From the NCBI GenBank assembly GCA_015767395.1, contig JADWMI010000012.1, forward strand, positions 6,298 through 18,362: a stretch of 12,065 nt of DNA, written 5' to 3'. The translations under genes were made by a program, and so were the position numbers. The notes beneath the pieces were generated by a model. That model worked only from the letters and a program-made list of their open reading frames with translations, did no database searches and was not told the DNA's origin. Below, in pieces: positions 5,337 to 12,065 of the stretch. The stretch comes from Bacteroidota bacterium. Its GTDB lineage: Bacteria > Bacteroidota > Bacteroidia > Flavobacteriales > Flavobacteriaceae. How positions within the stretch are numbered: the first letter of the stretch is position 1; each line of letters begins with the position of its first letter.

Positions 5337-6794
5337 TTGAGCACACTAAAAAGGTTTTTAAAAGACACTATTATTTATGGAATTGCGGCTGTTTTACCAC
5401 GCGTAATTAACTTTTTGTTGGTTCGGGTGCATACTGATGCTTTGCCTGCTAACAATTACGCCGAAAACACCAATTTTTACATTTGGATAGCCTTATTATC
5501 TGTATTGTTAACTTTTGGAATGGAAACAGCTTTTTTTAGATTTTATAAATCAGAGGATAAAAAAGACGCGCTTATCTCCACTGCATTTTTAAGTATTTTG
5601 ACAATTACAATGCTATTTGTTGCCGGCGCATTTATGTTTTCTGATTTTTTTATCCAACTATTCGATTTTAATGACAATCCATTACAGCTTAAATTATTGA
5701 TTATAATTATAGCAATTGATACCTTAATGGTAATTCCTTTTGCTTATTTACGTGCATCTGGACGCCCCATTAAATACACTGCTATAAAGTTAATCAACGT
5801 TGGAATAATAGTTGCCATAAACCTATTGTTTTTAAAATTTATTCCACAGTTTTTAGCCGAAGGAAAAACAATTCCAACTATTTTTATTGAAGCTTTTAAC
5901 AGTACTCAAATTGTCAACTTTATTTTTATTGCAAACATTGTTGGAAGCTTTATCTCGTTCTTATTACTAGCACCAATTTTATTGAAATTTAAATGGCGCT
6001 TCAATACCGAATTATTTAAAAAATTAATTTCTTACAGTTGGCCTATTGCTGTTGCTGGCGTTGCTTATGTAATTAACGAAAACTTGGATAAAATTTTAAT
6101 AGGAAAAATGCTAGATAAAAATGCAATGGGTATTTACTCCGCGTGTTATAAGCTCGCAATTTTTATGAATTTATACATTATGGCATTTCGTTTGGGAGCT
6201 GAACCTTTCTTTTTTAACCATTCTGATAAAAAGAACGCCAAAGAAACCTATGCGAAGATTTTAAACTATTTTATTATTGTTGGTTCACTTGTTTTTGTTG
6301 GTATTGTTGTTTTTATTGATCTTTTAAAGCGACCATTTATTAACGAAAACTATTGGGAAGCCATTGCCATTGTACCCATTGTATTGTTGGCGAATTTATT
6401 TTTAGGGGTGTATCACAATTTAGCTATTTGGTATAAGTTAACCGATAAAACCAGATATGCCATGTTATTTTCAATTATTGGGGCTGTAATTACCATAATT
6501 GTAAATGTGTTGCTAATTCCAAAAATAGGATTTATGGCTTCTGCCTGGGCTACGTTATTGGCTTACGGAACTATGATGGTTCTCTCCTATTTCATTGGAA
6601 AAAGACATTATCCAGTGCCTTATAATTTAACTAAATCGTTGGGTTATTTATTGGTTTCCATTGTCATCTCCTATCTTTCTTTTAATTATTTCAGAGAAAA
6701 TTATTGGATTTCAACGGGCTTTGTTTTAGTATTTGGATTGTTGGTTTATTTCAATGAAAAAAAGGAATTGTCACTAATTTTGAAGCGAAAATAA
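5337..6794 (+). CDS. Oligosaccharide flippase family protein (MOP/MATE-like, Wzx type)
   Basis: This 485-residue inner-membrane protein has about 13-14 hydrophobic helices spread along its whole length (for example about 86-106, 118-138, 146-168, 192-216, 263-284, 309-329, 342-366, 373-394, 399-420 and 433-470). It ends in a short basic cytosolic tail. The N-terminal Leu-Lys-Arg-Phe-Leu-Lys-Asp-Thr-Ile-Ile-Tyr-Gly and the pattern Val-Leu-Pro-Arg-Val-Ile-Asn-Phe are typical of polysaccharide-biosynthesis flippases of flavobacteria. Such proteins move lipid-linked sugars to the periplasmic face. The start is TTG at 5337: no in-frame ATG exists until about residue 62, which would remove conserved helices. 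The gene heads a same-strand cluster, with the next start 1 base after its stop. Glycan substrate cannot be told. No glycosyltransferases are nearby. Confidence 0.88.
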   Translation: MSTLKRFLKDTIIYGIAAVLPRVINFLLVRVHTDALPANNYAENTNFYIWIALLSVLLTFGMETAFFRFYKSEDKKDALISTAFLSILTITMLFVAGAFMFSDFFIQLFDFNDNPLQLKLLIIIIAIDTLMVIPFAYLRASGRPIKYTAIKLINVGIIVAINLLFLKFIPQFLAEGKTIPTIFIEAFNSTQIVNFIFIANIVGSFISFLLLAPILLKFKWRFNTELFKKLISYSWPIAVAGVAYVINENLDKILIGKMLDKNAMGIYSACYKLAIFMNLYIMAFRLGAEPFFFNHSDKKNAKETYAKILNYFIIVGSLVFVGIVVFIDLLKRPFINENYWEAIAIVPIVLLANLFLGVYHNLAIWYKLTDKTRYAMLFSIIGAVITIIVNVLLIPKIGFMASAWATLLAYGTMMVLSYFIGKRHYPVPYNLTKSLGYLLVSIVISYLSFNYFRENYWISTGFVLVFGLLVYFNEKKELSLILKRK

Positions 6795-6795
6795 T

Positions 6796-7638
6796 ATGAG
6801 AAATTTTGGTTTTTTTATAGTATTTATTTTAATCCATTCCATCCTTTTTTCACAAAATGTTGAAGAAAAAGAATCTACCGCTTCTAAAAATGTTACCATC
6901 ATAGAAAAGGAATTTGTTATACCAAACCTCAATAATATAAGTCATAAAATTTGGGTGTATTTACCGCCAAACTATGAGGTTTCCACAAAGAAATTTCCAG
7001 TAATTTATATGCATGACGCTCAAAATTTATTTGACGACAAGAATTCTTATATTGGTGAATGGAAAGTTGATGAATCTTTGAATGAATTATTTCATACCAC
7101 TAAAAAAGGATTTATAGTTGTAGGTGTAGAAAATGGTGGTGAAGAACGCATTAACGAATATACACCTTGGCCCAATGAAAAATATGGAGGTGGCAAAGGT
7201 GCTGTGTACATCGATTTTATTGTAAATACTTTAAAACCTTATATTGATGAAACCTACAGAACAAAACCGCAGCAAAAATATACTGCTTTAATGGGAAGCT
7301 CTTTAGGTGGTCTTATTTCTTATTATGGCGGGCTAAAATATCCTGATACATTTGGGAAAATTGGCGCTTTGTCTACATCCTTTTGGTTTTCTGATAAAGT
7401 TATTGATTTTACCATTCAAAATGGAAATATAAACAATGTAAAAATGTTTTTATTGGCTGGAGAAAAAGAAGGAGAAGAAATGCTTGAAAGCACCATTAAA
7501 ACTGAAAAACTATTACTTGAAACTGGCTTTAAATCTAAAAATTTAACTTCCAAAATAGTGCCTGAAGGAGAACATAATGAAGCTTTTTGGAGTACTGAAT
7601 TTTTAGGAATTATAAAATGGTTATACAACATTAAATAG
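6796..7638 (+). CDS. Exported alpha/beta-hydrolase, putative esterase (esterase D / IroE-like, PF00756)
   Basis: This 280-residue protein has a signal peptide ending Leu-Phe-Ser-Gln at residue 20, so it acts in the periplasm or outside. The esterase-family features are Trp-Val-Tyr-Leu-Pro-Pro-Asn-Tyr (53-60), the His-Asp-Ala-Gln-Asn-Leu-Phe-Asp block (73-80), the nucleophile elbow Gly-Ser-Ser-Leu-Gly-Gly with likely Ser169, and catalytic His260 in Glu-Gly-Glu-His-Asn. The acidic residue is probably one of the Glu/Asp positions in the Ala-Gly-Glu-Lys-Glu-Gly-Glu segment (221-227), where relatives often have Asp. Family members cleave siderophore, feruloyl or acyl-sugar esters; the substrate here is unknown. 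The ATG lies 1 base after the flippase stop, so translation is probably coupled, and a role in trimming acyl groups from an exported glycan is a reasonable but unproven inference. Confidence 0.85.
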   Translation: MRNFGFFIVFILIHSILFSQNVEEKESTASKNVTIIEKEFVIPNLNNISHKIWVYLPPNYEVSTKKFPVIYMHDAQNLFDDKNSYIGEWKVDESLNELFHTTKKGFIVVGVENGGEERINEYTPWPNEKYGGGKGAVYIDFIVNTLKPYIDETYRTKPQQKYTALMGSSLGGLISYYGGLKYPDTFGKIGALSTSFWFSDKVIDFTIQNGNINNVKMFLLAGEKEGEEMLESTIKTEKLLLETGFKSKNLTSKIVPEGEHNEAFWSTEFLGIIKWLYNIK

Positions 7639-7645
7639 CATATTT

Positions 7646-8086
7646 ATGACTGTTAATAGTGAACCAATTATTGTAGCACATACTTTTAACGCTTCTGTTA
7701 AAACTGTTTGGAAAGCCATTACAAACGTGGATCAAATGCGACAATGGTTTTTTAATAATATTGAAGATTTTGAACCTATAATTGGATTTAAAACACAATT
7801 TAAAGTCCAATCTGAAGACAGGGTTTTTACACATTTATGGACAATTACCGAAGTTGAACCATTAAAAAAAATTGTTTACAATTGGAAATATGAAGAATGT
7901 GCTGGAGATTCGTTTGTTTATTTTGAATTATTTCAATTAAAAAGTGAAACTAAAATCCGAGTGACTTCCGTTGTTACAGAGAGTTTTCCAGCAAATATTC
8001 CAGAGTTTAAAGCTGAAAGCTGTTTAAATGGTTGGACTTATTTTATAAAGCAAAACTTAAAAAAATTCTTAGAATCAAAAACATAA
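7646..8086 (+). CDS. SRPBCC-fold protein (AHSA1/START-like domain)
   Basis: This 146-residue cytosolic protein consists of one START-like (AHSA1, PF08327) domain. The family pattern is seen in [13 protein letters not shown] (the first helix after strand 1), Gln-Met-Arg-Gln-Trp-Phe-Phe, the central strands with [16 protein letters not shown], and the C-terminal helix Cys-Leu-Asn-Gly-Trp-Thr-Tyr-Phe. Such domains form a deep hydrophobic cavity for lipid-like ligands or act as chaperone partners, but the family is too diverse to name a ligand. There is no signal peptide. It starts 7 bases after the esterase stop and is followed by dut after 25 bases, so it is probably part of the same transcript. 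Confidence 0.85.
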   Translation: MTVNSEPIIVAHTFNASVKTVWKAITNVDQMRQWFFNNIEDFEPIIGFKTQFKVQSEDRVFTHLWTITEVEPLKKIVYNWKYEECAGDSFVYFELFQLKSETKIRVTSVVTESFPANIPEFKAESCLNGWTYFIKQNLKKFLESKT

Positions 8087-8111
8087 TATTAGTATCAAAT
8101 TCAACATTAAA

Positions 8112-8543
8112 ATGAAAATTCAAATTATCAACAAATCAAAACACGAATTGCCAAGTTATGAAACCATTGCTTCTGCAGGTATGGATTTACGGGCAAATAT
8201 TAACGAACCAATTACATTAAAACCTTTAGAGCGTACCATTGTAAAAACAGGCTTGTTTATCGCATTACCCATTGGTTCTGAGGCGCAAGTACGCCCAAGA
8301 AGCGGATTGGCCGCAAAAAAAGGAATAACCGTATTAAACGCTCCTGGTACAGTAGATGCTGATTATAGAGGTGAAATTGGTGTAATTTTAGTCAACTTAT
8401 CTAACGAAGCTTTTGTAATTAATGATGGTGAACGTATTGCGCAGTTGGTAATTGCAAAACACGAACGCGCAGATTGGGATGTTGTTGAAGTTTTAAGTGA
8501 AACAGAACGTGGCGCTGGTGGTTTTGGTTCTACAGGTTTATAA
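8112..8543 (+). CDS. dut: dUTP diphosphatase (trimeric dUTPase)
   Basis: Dut hydrolyses dUTP to dUMP and pyrophosphate, keeping uracil out of DNA and providing dUMP for thymidylate synthesis. All five motifs of the homotrimeric family are intact in 143 residues: motif 1 Ala-Gly-Met-Asp-Leu-Arg-Ala (22-28), motif 2 Arg-Pro-Arg-Ser-Gly-Leu-Ala (61-67), motif 3 [11 protein letters not shown] (79-89, with uracil-stacking Tyr and catalytic Asp), motif 4 Gly-Glu-Arg-Ile-Ala-Gln-Leu-Val (106-113) and motif 5 [10 protein letters not shown] (133-142). The start is an ATG preceded by an A/T-rich leader without a Shine-Dalgarno. It is the last gene of the flippase cluster. Many flavobacteria keep a flippase gene close to dut (recollection), here with two genes between them. 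Confidence 0.97.
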   Translation: MKIQIINKSKHELPSYETIASAGMDLRANINEPITLKPLERTIVKTGLFIALPIGSEAQVRPRSGLAAKKGITVLNAPGTVDADYRGEIGVILVNLSNEAFVINDGERIAQLVIAKHERADWDVVEVLSETERGAGGFGSTGL

Positions 8544-8562
8544 AACTATTAATTGTGTTTAG

Positions 8563-8582
8563 ATTCCTGTTTTCACAGGAAT
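8563..8582. repeat. REP-like hairpin after dut (copy 1)
   Basis: Perfect 8-bp arms ATTCCTGT (8563-8570) and ACAGGAAT (8575-8582) flank a 4-base loop, 19 bases after the dut stop. There is no T-run after it on the plus strand, so it is a weak candidate terminator. Read as its reverse complement, it aligns with the second palindrome at 8601-8668: TGT-ATyCCTG followed by CAGGrATCT. The two are therefore probably inverted copies of one dispersed repeat. Confidence 0.6.
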
Positions 8583-8600
8583 TACAGCCTACTATTTATT

Positions 8601-8669
8601 GTCATCCCTGCGTATTCTTTTTTCTTTTAATATAATCAAAACAAATCTAAAGGTAGGCAGGGATCTCAT
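8601..8669. repeat. REP-like palindrome, apparently interrupted (copy 2)
   Basis: The arms ATCCCTGC (8604-8611) and GCAGGGAT (8657-8664) are perfect complements, but 45 bases separate them instead of the few expected for a compact hairpin. The left flank is GTC and the right flank is CTCAT. From memory, short palindromes of this form (CCTGCG...GCAGGAATCTCAT) are common between genes in flavobacteria. The A/T-rich interruption is bounded by TA on both sides (8613-8614 and 8654-8655). The right end supplies the stop codon of the convergent ABC gene (TGA, 8666-8668). Confidence 0.5.
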
Positions 8670-9610
8670 GAGGTAATGTCAATAAATACCTCTGCTCCTT
8701 TATTTAATTTAGTATTATGTTCAAAAAGGATAGTTTTACCATTTAAATCGGCTTCAATTAAATAATATTCACCTTTAAAATAAGAGGTAATTACCGTTGC
8801 TTTTATCAAAGACTCTTCAACCAGTTTAATTTGATTTGGGTACAATAGCAATGGTTTTTTAGATTTTGAACCTGACTCAATTAATTTTAGCGGAATTTCA
8901 TTTATTTCGTTAAAAAATGAAGCAACATATTCACTTTTCGGATTGTTATACAAGGCCTCTGGTGTGTTTTTAGCTATCAACTCTCCATCTTTTATTACCA
9001 AAATTTCATCAGCAAAAGAAAGTGCATCGGTAGTATCGTGCGTAGCTACAATACACAAAATATTTTTACTTTTTAAATACTTAAAAAGACTTCGTCTCAG
9101 CTTGTTTTTTCTAAAATTATCTATATGACTAAAAGGTTCATCCAACAACAAAATTTCAGGTTCTCTTGCAATTACTTTTGCGATGGCTACACGTTGTTTT
9201 TGGCCGCCACTCAGGTTTTTAACCTTCGTTTTTAAAAAATCCGTCATATCAACCACTTCTAACAACTCTTTTATACGTTGTGCTTTGTTATCGTCTAAAC
9301 TAGATATATTTTTACCTATATTTTCTTCAACGGTGATATATGGCATTAAATCGAAATCCTGAGGTAGGTATTTCATAAATTTTTCACCTGGAATCAAGTA
9401 AAAATTGGGGCCTTTTAATTTAACATTGTTCCAATACACGGTTCCTTTTTCAATATGAAGTAAACCGTAAATGATTTCGAGTAAAGTACTTTTTCCACAA
9501 CCGCTTTCTCCAACAACGGCTATATAATCGCCCTTATTAGCAATAAAACTAATGTTTTTTAATACTTCAGTTGAAGTATATCCAAATGATATGTTTTCTA
9601 CTTTTAGCAT
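8666..9610 (-). CDS. ABC transporter ATP-binding protein with C-terminal TOBE-like region
   Basis: This is a complete ATPase subunit of 314 residues. Walker A is Gly-Glu-Ser-Gly-Cys-Gly-Lys-Ser-Thr (34-42), the Q-loop is Leu-Pro-Gln (82-84), the signature is Leu-Ser-Gly-Gly-Gln-Lys-Gln (133-139), Walker B is Ile-Leu-Leu-Leu-Asp-Glu-Pro (153-159) and the switch His is His191. Residues 250-314 form a small beta-rich domain reminiscent of the TOBE domain of MalK/PotA/FbpC-type importers. No permease or binding-protein gene is nearby, so the substrate is unknown. I chose ATG at 9610. A TTG at 9619 lies in the recA terminator and would add only three residues. The stop codon lies in a REP-like repeat. 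Transcription probably comes from recA read-through or an unseen promoter, because a terminator occupies the usual promoter position. Confidence 0.88.
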   Translation of the reverse strand: MLKVENISFGYTSTEVLKNISFIANKGDYIAVVGESGCGKSTLLEIIYGLLHIEKGTVYWNNVKLKGPNFYLIPGEKFMKYLPQDFDLMPYITVEENIGKNISSLDDNKAQRIKELLEVVDMTDFLKTKVKNLSGGQKQRVAIAKVIAREPEILLLDEPFSHIDNFRKNKLRRSLFKYLKSKNILCIVATHDTTDALSFADEILVIKDGELIAKNTPEALYNNPKSEYVASFFNEINEIPLKLIESGSKSKKPLLLYPNQIKLVEESLIKATVITSYFKGEYYLIEADLNGKTILFEHNTKLNKGAEVFIDITS

Positions 9611-9617
9611 ATAAACC

Positions 9618-9650
9618 AAAAACGCCTTAGTTAAAAACCAAGGCGTTTTT
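9618..9650 (-). terminator. recA terminator hairpin
   Basis: Arms AAAAACGCCTT (9618-9628) and AAGGCGTTTTT (9640-9650) pair perfectly around an 11-base loop that can form three more pairs. On the minus strand the stem ends in five T, followed by GG then TTTAT. It begins 18 bases after the recA stop and ends 7 bases before the ATG of the ABC gene. The T-run is short but present on both strands, so it may act bidirectionally. Confidence 0.85.
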
Positions 9651-9668
9651 AAATTGATTAAATATTAT

Positions 9669-10676
9669 TTATTCTTCGCTATTTATTACTTCTTTAATTT
9701 TAGCTTCTAATTCTTCTGCTAAATCTGGATTGTCTAAAATTAATGCTTTTACAGCATCACGTCCTTGTCCTAATTTAGTATCTCCATAACTAAACCAAGA
9801 TCCGCTTTTTTTCACAATTCCAAACTCAACACCTAAATCTAAAATTTCACCTGTTTTGGAAATTCCTTTCCCGTACATGATATCAAATTCAGCAATTGCA
9901 AATGGCGGCGCCACTTTGTTTTTAACCACTTTTACTTTGGTACTATTACCAATTACTTTATCGCCATCTTTAATTTGTGTTCTTCTACGAATATCTAAAC
10001 GAACTGATGAATAAAACTTCAAAGCATTACCACCCGTTGTTGTTTCAGGGCTACCAAACATTACACCAATTTTATCACGTAATTGGTTGATAAAAATAAC
10101 AGTACAATTTGTTTTATGAATGGTTCCTGTTAGTTTACGTAAAGCTTGAGACATTAAACGTGCGTGTAAACCCATTTTTGAGTCACCCATTTCACCTTCA
10201 ATTTCACTTTTTGGTGTTAAGGCTGCAACTGAGTCAATTACAACAATATCTATAGCACCAGAACTGATTAAATTATCAGCAATTTCCAATGCTTGCTCAC
10301 CATAATCAGGTTGAGAAATAATTAAATTATCAATATCAACGCCAAGATTTTGCGCATAAAAACGATCAAAAGCATGTTCAGCATCAATAAACGCAGCAAT
10401 ACCACCCGCTTTTTGGGCTTCGGCAATAGCATGTAACGTTAAAGTTGTTTTACCCGATGATTCTGGCCCATAAATTTCAATAACCCTACCTCTTGGATAT
10501 CCTCCAACACCTAAAGCCAAATCTAACCCTAATGAACCTGTTGAAATTGCATCAATATCATCAATAGCAACATCACTCATTTTCATTACAGTTCCTTTTC
10601 CATAAGCCTTATCTAATTTATCTAAAGTAAGTTGTAATGCCTTTAATTTCGCTAATTTCTCTTTGTCTTCTGCCAT
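9669..10676 (-). CDS. recA: Recombinase RecA
   Basis: RecA is the ATP-dependent strand-exchange protein of homologous recombination and repair. The 335-residue length fits flavobacterial RecA. It shows Walker A Gly-Pro-Glu-Ser-Ser-Gly-Lys-Thr (70-77), Walker B Val-Val-Ile-Asp-Ser-Val-Ala-Ala-Leu (145-153), and the DNA-binding loops near 158-168 (Glu-Ile-Glu-Gly-Glu-Met-Gly-Asp) and 199-213 ([15 protein letters not shown]). The core Phe-Ile-Asp-Ala-Glu-His-Ala is at 96-102. The C-terminus is short and acidic, as usual. There is no intein and no frame break. The ATG at 10676 is family-consistent. It is divergent from an esterase gene. I see no clear LexA-type palindrome upstream, in line with the general lack of a classical LexA system in Bacteroidota. 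Confidence 0.99.
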   Translation of the reverse strand: MAEDKEKLAKLKALQLTLDKLDKAYGKGTVMKMSDVAIDDIDAISTGSLGLDLALGVGGYPRGRVIEIYGPESSGKTTLTLHAIAEAQKAGGIAAFIDAEHAFDRFYAQNLGVDIDNLIISQPDYGEQALEIADNLISSGAIDIVVIDSVAALTPKSEIEGEMGDSKMGLHARLMSQALRKLTGTIHKTNCTVIFINQLRDKIGVMFGSPETTTGGNALKFYSSVRLDIRRRTQIKDGDKVIGNSTKVKVVKNKVAPPFAIAEFDIMYGKGISKTGEILDLGVEFGIVKKSGSWFSYGDTKLGQGRDAVKALILDNPDLAEELEAKIKEVINSEE

Positions 10677-10780
10677 AACCTTTTAAAAATACATTTATTT
10701 ATTCGTGGCTAAAATATAAAAAAGTATTGACTATATTTAACGTTTGATTAGAATTCTATTAACTAAATTATTTCATAATA
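10677..10780. promoter_or_regulatory. Divergent promoter region between recA and the esterase gene
   Basis: This 104-base A/T-rich gap must carry promoters for both flanking genes. Near matches to TAnnTTTG are TATATTTT on the minus strand (10711-10718, 34 bases before recA) and TATATTTA on the plus strand (10732-10739, 41 bases before the esterase); each misses one position. A TAGAATTCTA palindrome (10749-10758) lies between. I cannot assign either start site with confidence. Confidence 0.35.
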
Positions 10781-11617
10781 ATGAATAAATTTTTTATAAC
10801 AATTGTTGCTTTTTTCTTTATAATTAATCTTCATTCACAAGATATTAAATATGAAATTAAAGAAAATATTCATTATTACAGTGACAGTGTTAACAAGTCT
10901 GATAATTATATAAATGAGCGTTGTGTTTTGGATATCTATTATCCGAAAAATGTTAAAAATTATGCCACTATTGTATGGTTTCATGGAGGGGGATTAACAA
11001 GCTACCATAAAGAAATTCCAGAAAAATTAAAAGAAAAAGGGGTTGCAATTATTGGTGTTAATTATCGTTTACATCCAAAAGTTGAAGCTCCTAAATATAT
11101 TGAAGATGCTGCCGCTGCCGTTAGTTGGGCTTTTAATAATATTGAAAAATACGGTGGTAATAAATCGCTTATTTTTGTATCAGGACATTCGGCCGGTGGC
11201 TATTTGACAAGTATGATTGGTTTAGATAAATCTTATTTAAATAAACACAATATTGATGCAAATAATATAGCCGGACTCATTCCTTTTAGCGGTCATACGA
11301 TCACTCATTTTACTGTTCGTAAAGAAATGGGTATACCCGGAACCCAACCTCTTGTTGATAATTTAGCGCCGTTATACCATGTAAGACCTGATGCGCCACC
11401 TTTATTATTAATTACTGGTGATAGAGAATTAGAGATGTTAGGGAGATATGAGGAAAATGCTTATTTAATGCGAATGATGAAAGTTATTGGTCATAAAAAA
11501 ACAAAAATATTAGAATTAGATGGGTATAACCATGGCGGCATGGCGCAACCAGCATTTCCGCTTTTAATAAAAGAAGTTCAAAAAAGAAAAGAAGATATAG
11601 TTAACGAATTAAATTAG
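10781..11617 (+). CDS. Exported alpha/beta-hydrolase, carboxylesterase/HSL-like (HGGG type)
   Basis: This 278-residue protein has a signal peptide ending Leu-His-Ser-Gln at residue 20. It has the oxyanion-hole motif His-Gly-Gly-Gly (68-71), the nucleophile elbow Gly-His-Ser-Ala-Gly with Ser137, a probable acid Asp214 in Thr-Gly-Asp-Arg-Glu, and His251 in Asn-His-Gly-Gly. All catalytic residues are in order. The pattern is that of the hormone-sensitive-lipase or BD-FAE-like esterase group acting on short acyl or acyl-sugar esters; the substrate is unknown. It is unrelated in detail to the other exported esterase at 6796-7638, which uses a different family layout. It is followed after 10 bases by an exported DinB-fold gene, so the two are likely co-transcribed. 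Confidence 0.88.
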   Translation: MNKFFITIVAFFFIINLHSQDIKYEIKENIHYYSDSVNKSDNYINERCVLDIYYPKNVKNYATIVWFHGGGLTSYHKEIPEKLKEKGVAIIGVNYRLHPKVEAPKYIEDAAAAVSWAFNNIEKYGGNKSLIFVSGHSAGGYLTSMIGLDKSYLNKHNIDANNIAGLIPFSGHTITHFTVRKEMGIPGTQPLVDNLAPLYHVRPDAPPLLLITGDRELEMLGRYEENAYLMRMMKVIGHKKTKILELDGYNHGGMAQPAFPLLIKEVQKRKEDIVNELN

Positions 11618-11627
11618 TGATTTTTTT

Positions 11628-12065
11628 ATGAAAAAAATAAGTATCCTAACACTCTTTTTTATGATGACATTAAACCAACTACATGCTCAAAACGATGTGA
11701 TTTCAGCATTTTTATTGAAGTGGGAAAACTCTAAAAACTACTTAATTGAAATGGCTGAATTAATGCCTGAAGAAAATTATAATTACAAACCTACTGAACG
11801 CGAAATGAGTTTTCAGGAACAATTACTTCATATTAGAGGAAATATGGTTTGGTTGAGCGAAAAATATTTTGTCTCTGAAAATTATGTAAAATCTGAAAAA
11901 ATTGACCCAAAAACTAAAACTGAAATTATAACAGCAATGAATATCGCTTTTGACAAGGTAACCAATATTATAAAAAATGTTTCTCTAGATGATTTACCAT
12001 CAGAAGTAGATTTTTTTGCAGGTAAAAAAAGTAAGTTACAAATACTAAACCTAATGCAAGATCAC
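11628..12065 (+). CDS. Exported DinB-fold protein, N-terminal part (3' end outside window)
   Basis: An ATG at 11628 opens a frame that stays open for 146 codons to the window end. Residues 1-21 form a signal peptide ending Leu-His-Ala-Gln. The mature part looks like the DinB/YfiT four-helix-bundle superfamily: a first helix with Phe-Leu-Leu-Lys-Trp, then Met-Pro-Glu-Glu-Asn-Tyr-Asn-Tyr-Lys-Pro, Ser-Phe-Gln-Glu-Gln-Leu-Leu-His-Ile with a probable metal-binding His, and finally Leu-Asn-Leu-Met-Gln-Asp-His, where the family normally continues with a second His cluster and Arg-Gly-Gln. The C-terminal helix is therefore outside the window. Family members bind divalent metal through a His triad and include thiol-dependent transferases and many proteins of unknown role. 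The gene follows the esterase by 10 bases. No function can be assigned. Confidence 0.85.
   Translation, partial: MKKISILTLFFMMTLNQLHAQNDVISAFLLKWENSKNYLIEMAELMPEENYNYKPTEREMSFQEQLLHIRGNMVWLSEKYFVSENYVKSEKIDPKTKTEIITAMNIAFDKVTNIIKNVSLDDLPSEVDFFAGKKSKLQILNLMQDH

Noticed and set aside
7416..7834. Two minus-strand open frames (7416-7631 and 7631-7834)
   Set aside because: They are antisense to the esterase and SRPBCC genes, whose protein motifs are clear; neither has an independent signal.
8943..9128. Plus-strand open frame of 61 codons
   Set aside because: It is the shadow of the ABC ATPase region carrying the Walker B and His-switch motifs.
10749..10758. TAGAATTCTA palindrome between recA and the esterase gene
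   Set aside because: A single 10-bp palindrome in A/T-rich DNA with no second copy in the window; it does not match a known LexA site and is likely chance.

Overview
The window looks like chromosomal DNA of a marine-type Flavobacteriaceae member (Bacteroidota). The evidence is very low GC, exported proteins whose signal peptides end in Ala-Gln or Ser-Gln, the absence of Shine-Dalgarno sequences, several TAnnTTTG promoter boxes of the Bacteroidota sigma factor, and close matches to flavobacterial RecA, Dut and GpsA. I see no tRNA, rRNA, CRISPR array, integrase or insertion sequence. No gene looks recently broken. The first and last genes are cut by the window edges.

Layout. Bases 1-1402 (+) hold the end of an unrecognised protein followed by an exported lactonase-type beta-propeller. 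Bases 1394-4391 (mostly -) hold an exported PD40-type propeller protein, a HemG-type protoporphyrinogen dehydrogenase, a cold-shock protein with a strong terminator, and GpsA. Upstream of GpsA, also on the minus strand, is a fructosamine-kinase family gene (4392-5261). It is divergent from a plus-strand cluster at 5337-8543: flippase, exported esterase, SRPBCC protein, dUTPase. A 120-bp gap with two REP-like palindromes separates dut from an ABC ATPase (-) and recA (-). A divergent plus-strand pair closes the window: an exported carboxylesterase-type hydrolase and an exported DinB-fold protein, the latter truncated by the window end.

Functional picture. The genes are mainly housekeeping: DNA repair and nucleotide hygiene (recA, dut), phospholipid precursor synthesis (gpsA), haem synthesis (hemG), stress RNA binding (csp) and glycation repair or small-molecule kinase activity (FN3K family). 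Around them are five exported or envelope proteins that suggest glycan or ester handling at the cell surface. The window does not show a clear new multi-gene system.

The best non-coding leads are three. First, an inverted repeat of the same form (TAATAC-N5-GTATTA) sits just downstream of promoter-like boxes at both hemG and the flippase/FN3K divergent region. Second, a pair of REP-like palindromes in opposite orientation lies after dut, and one of them is apparently interrupted at a TA dinucleotide. Third, the recA terminator hairpin ends only a few bases before the start codon of the next gene.
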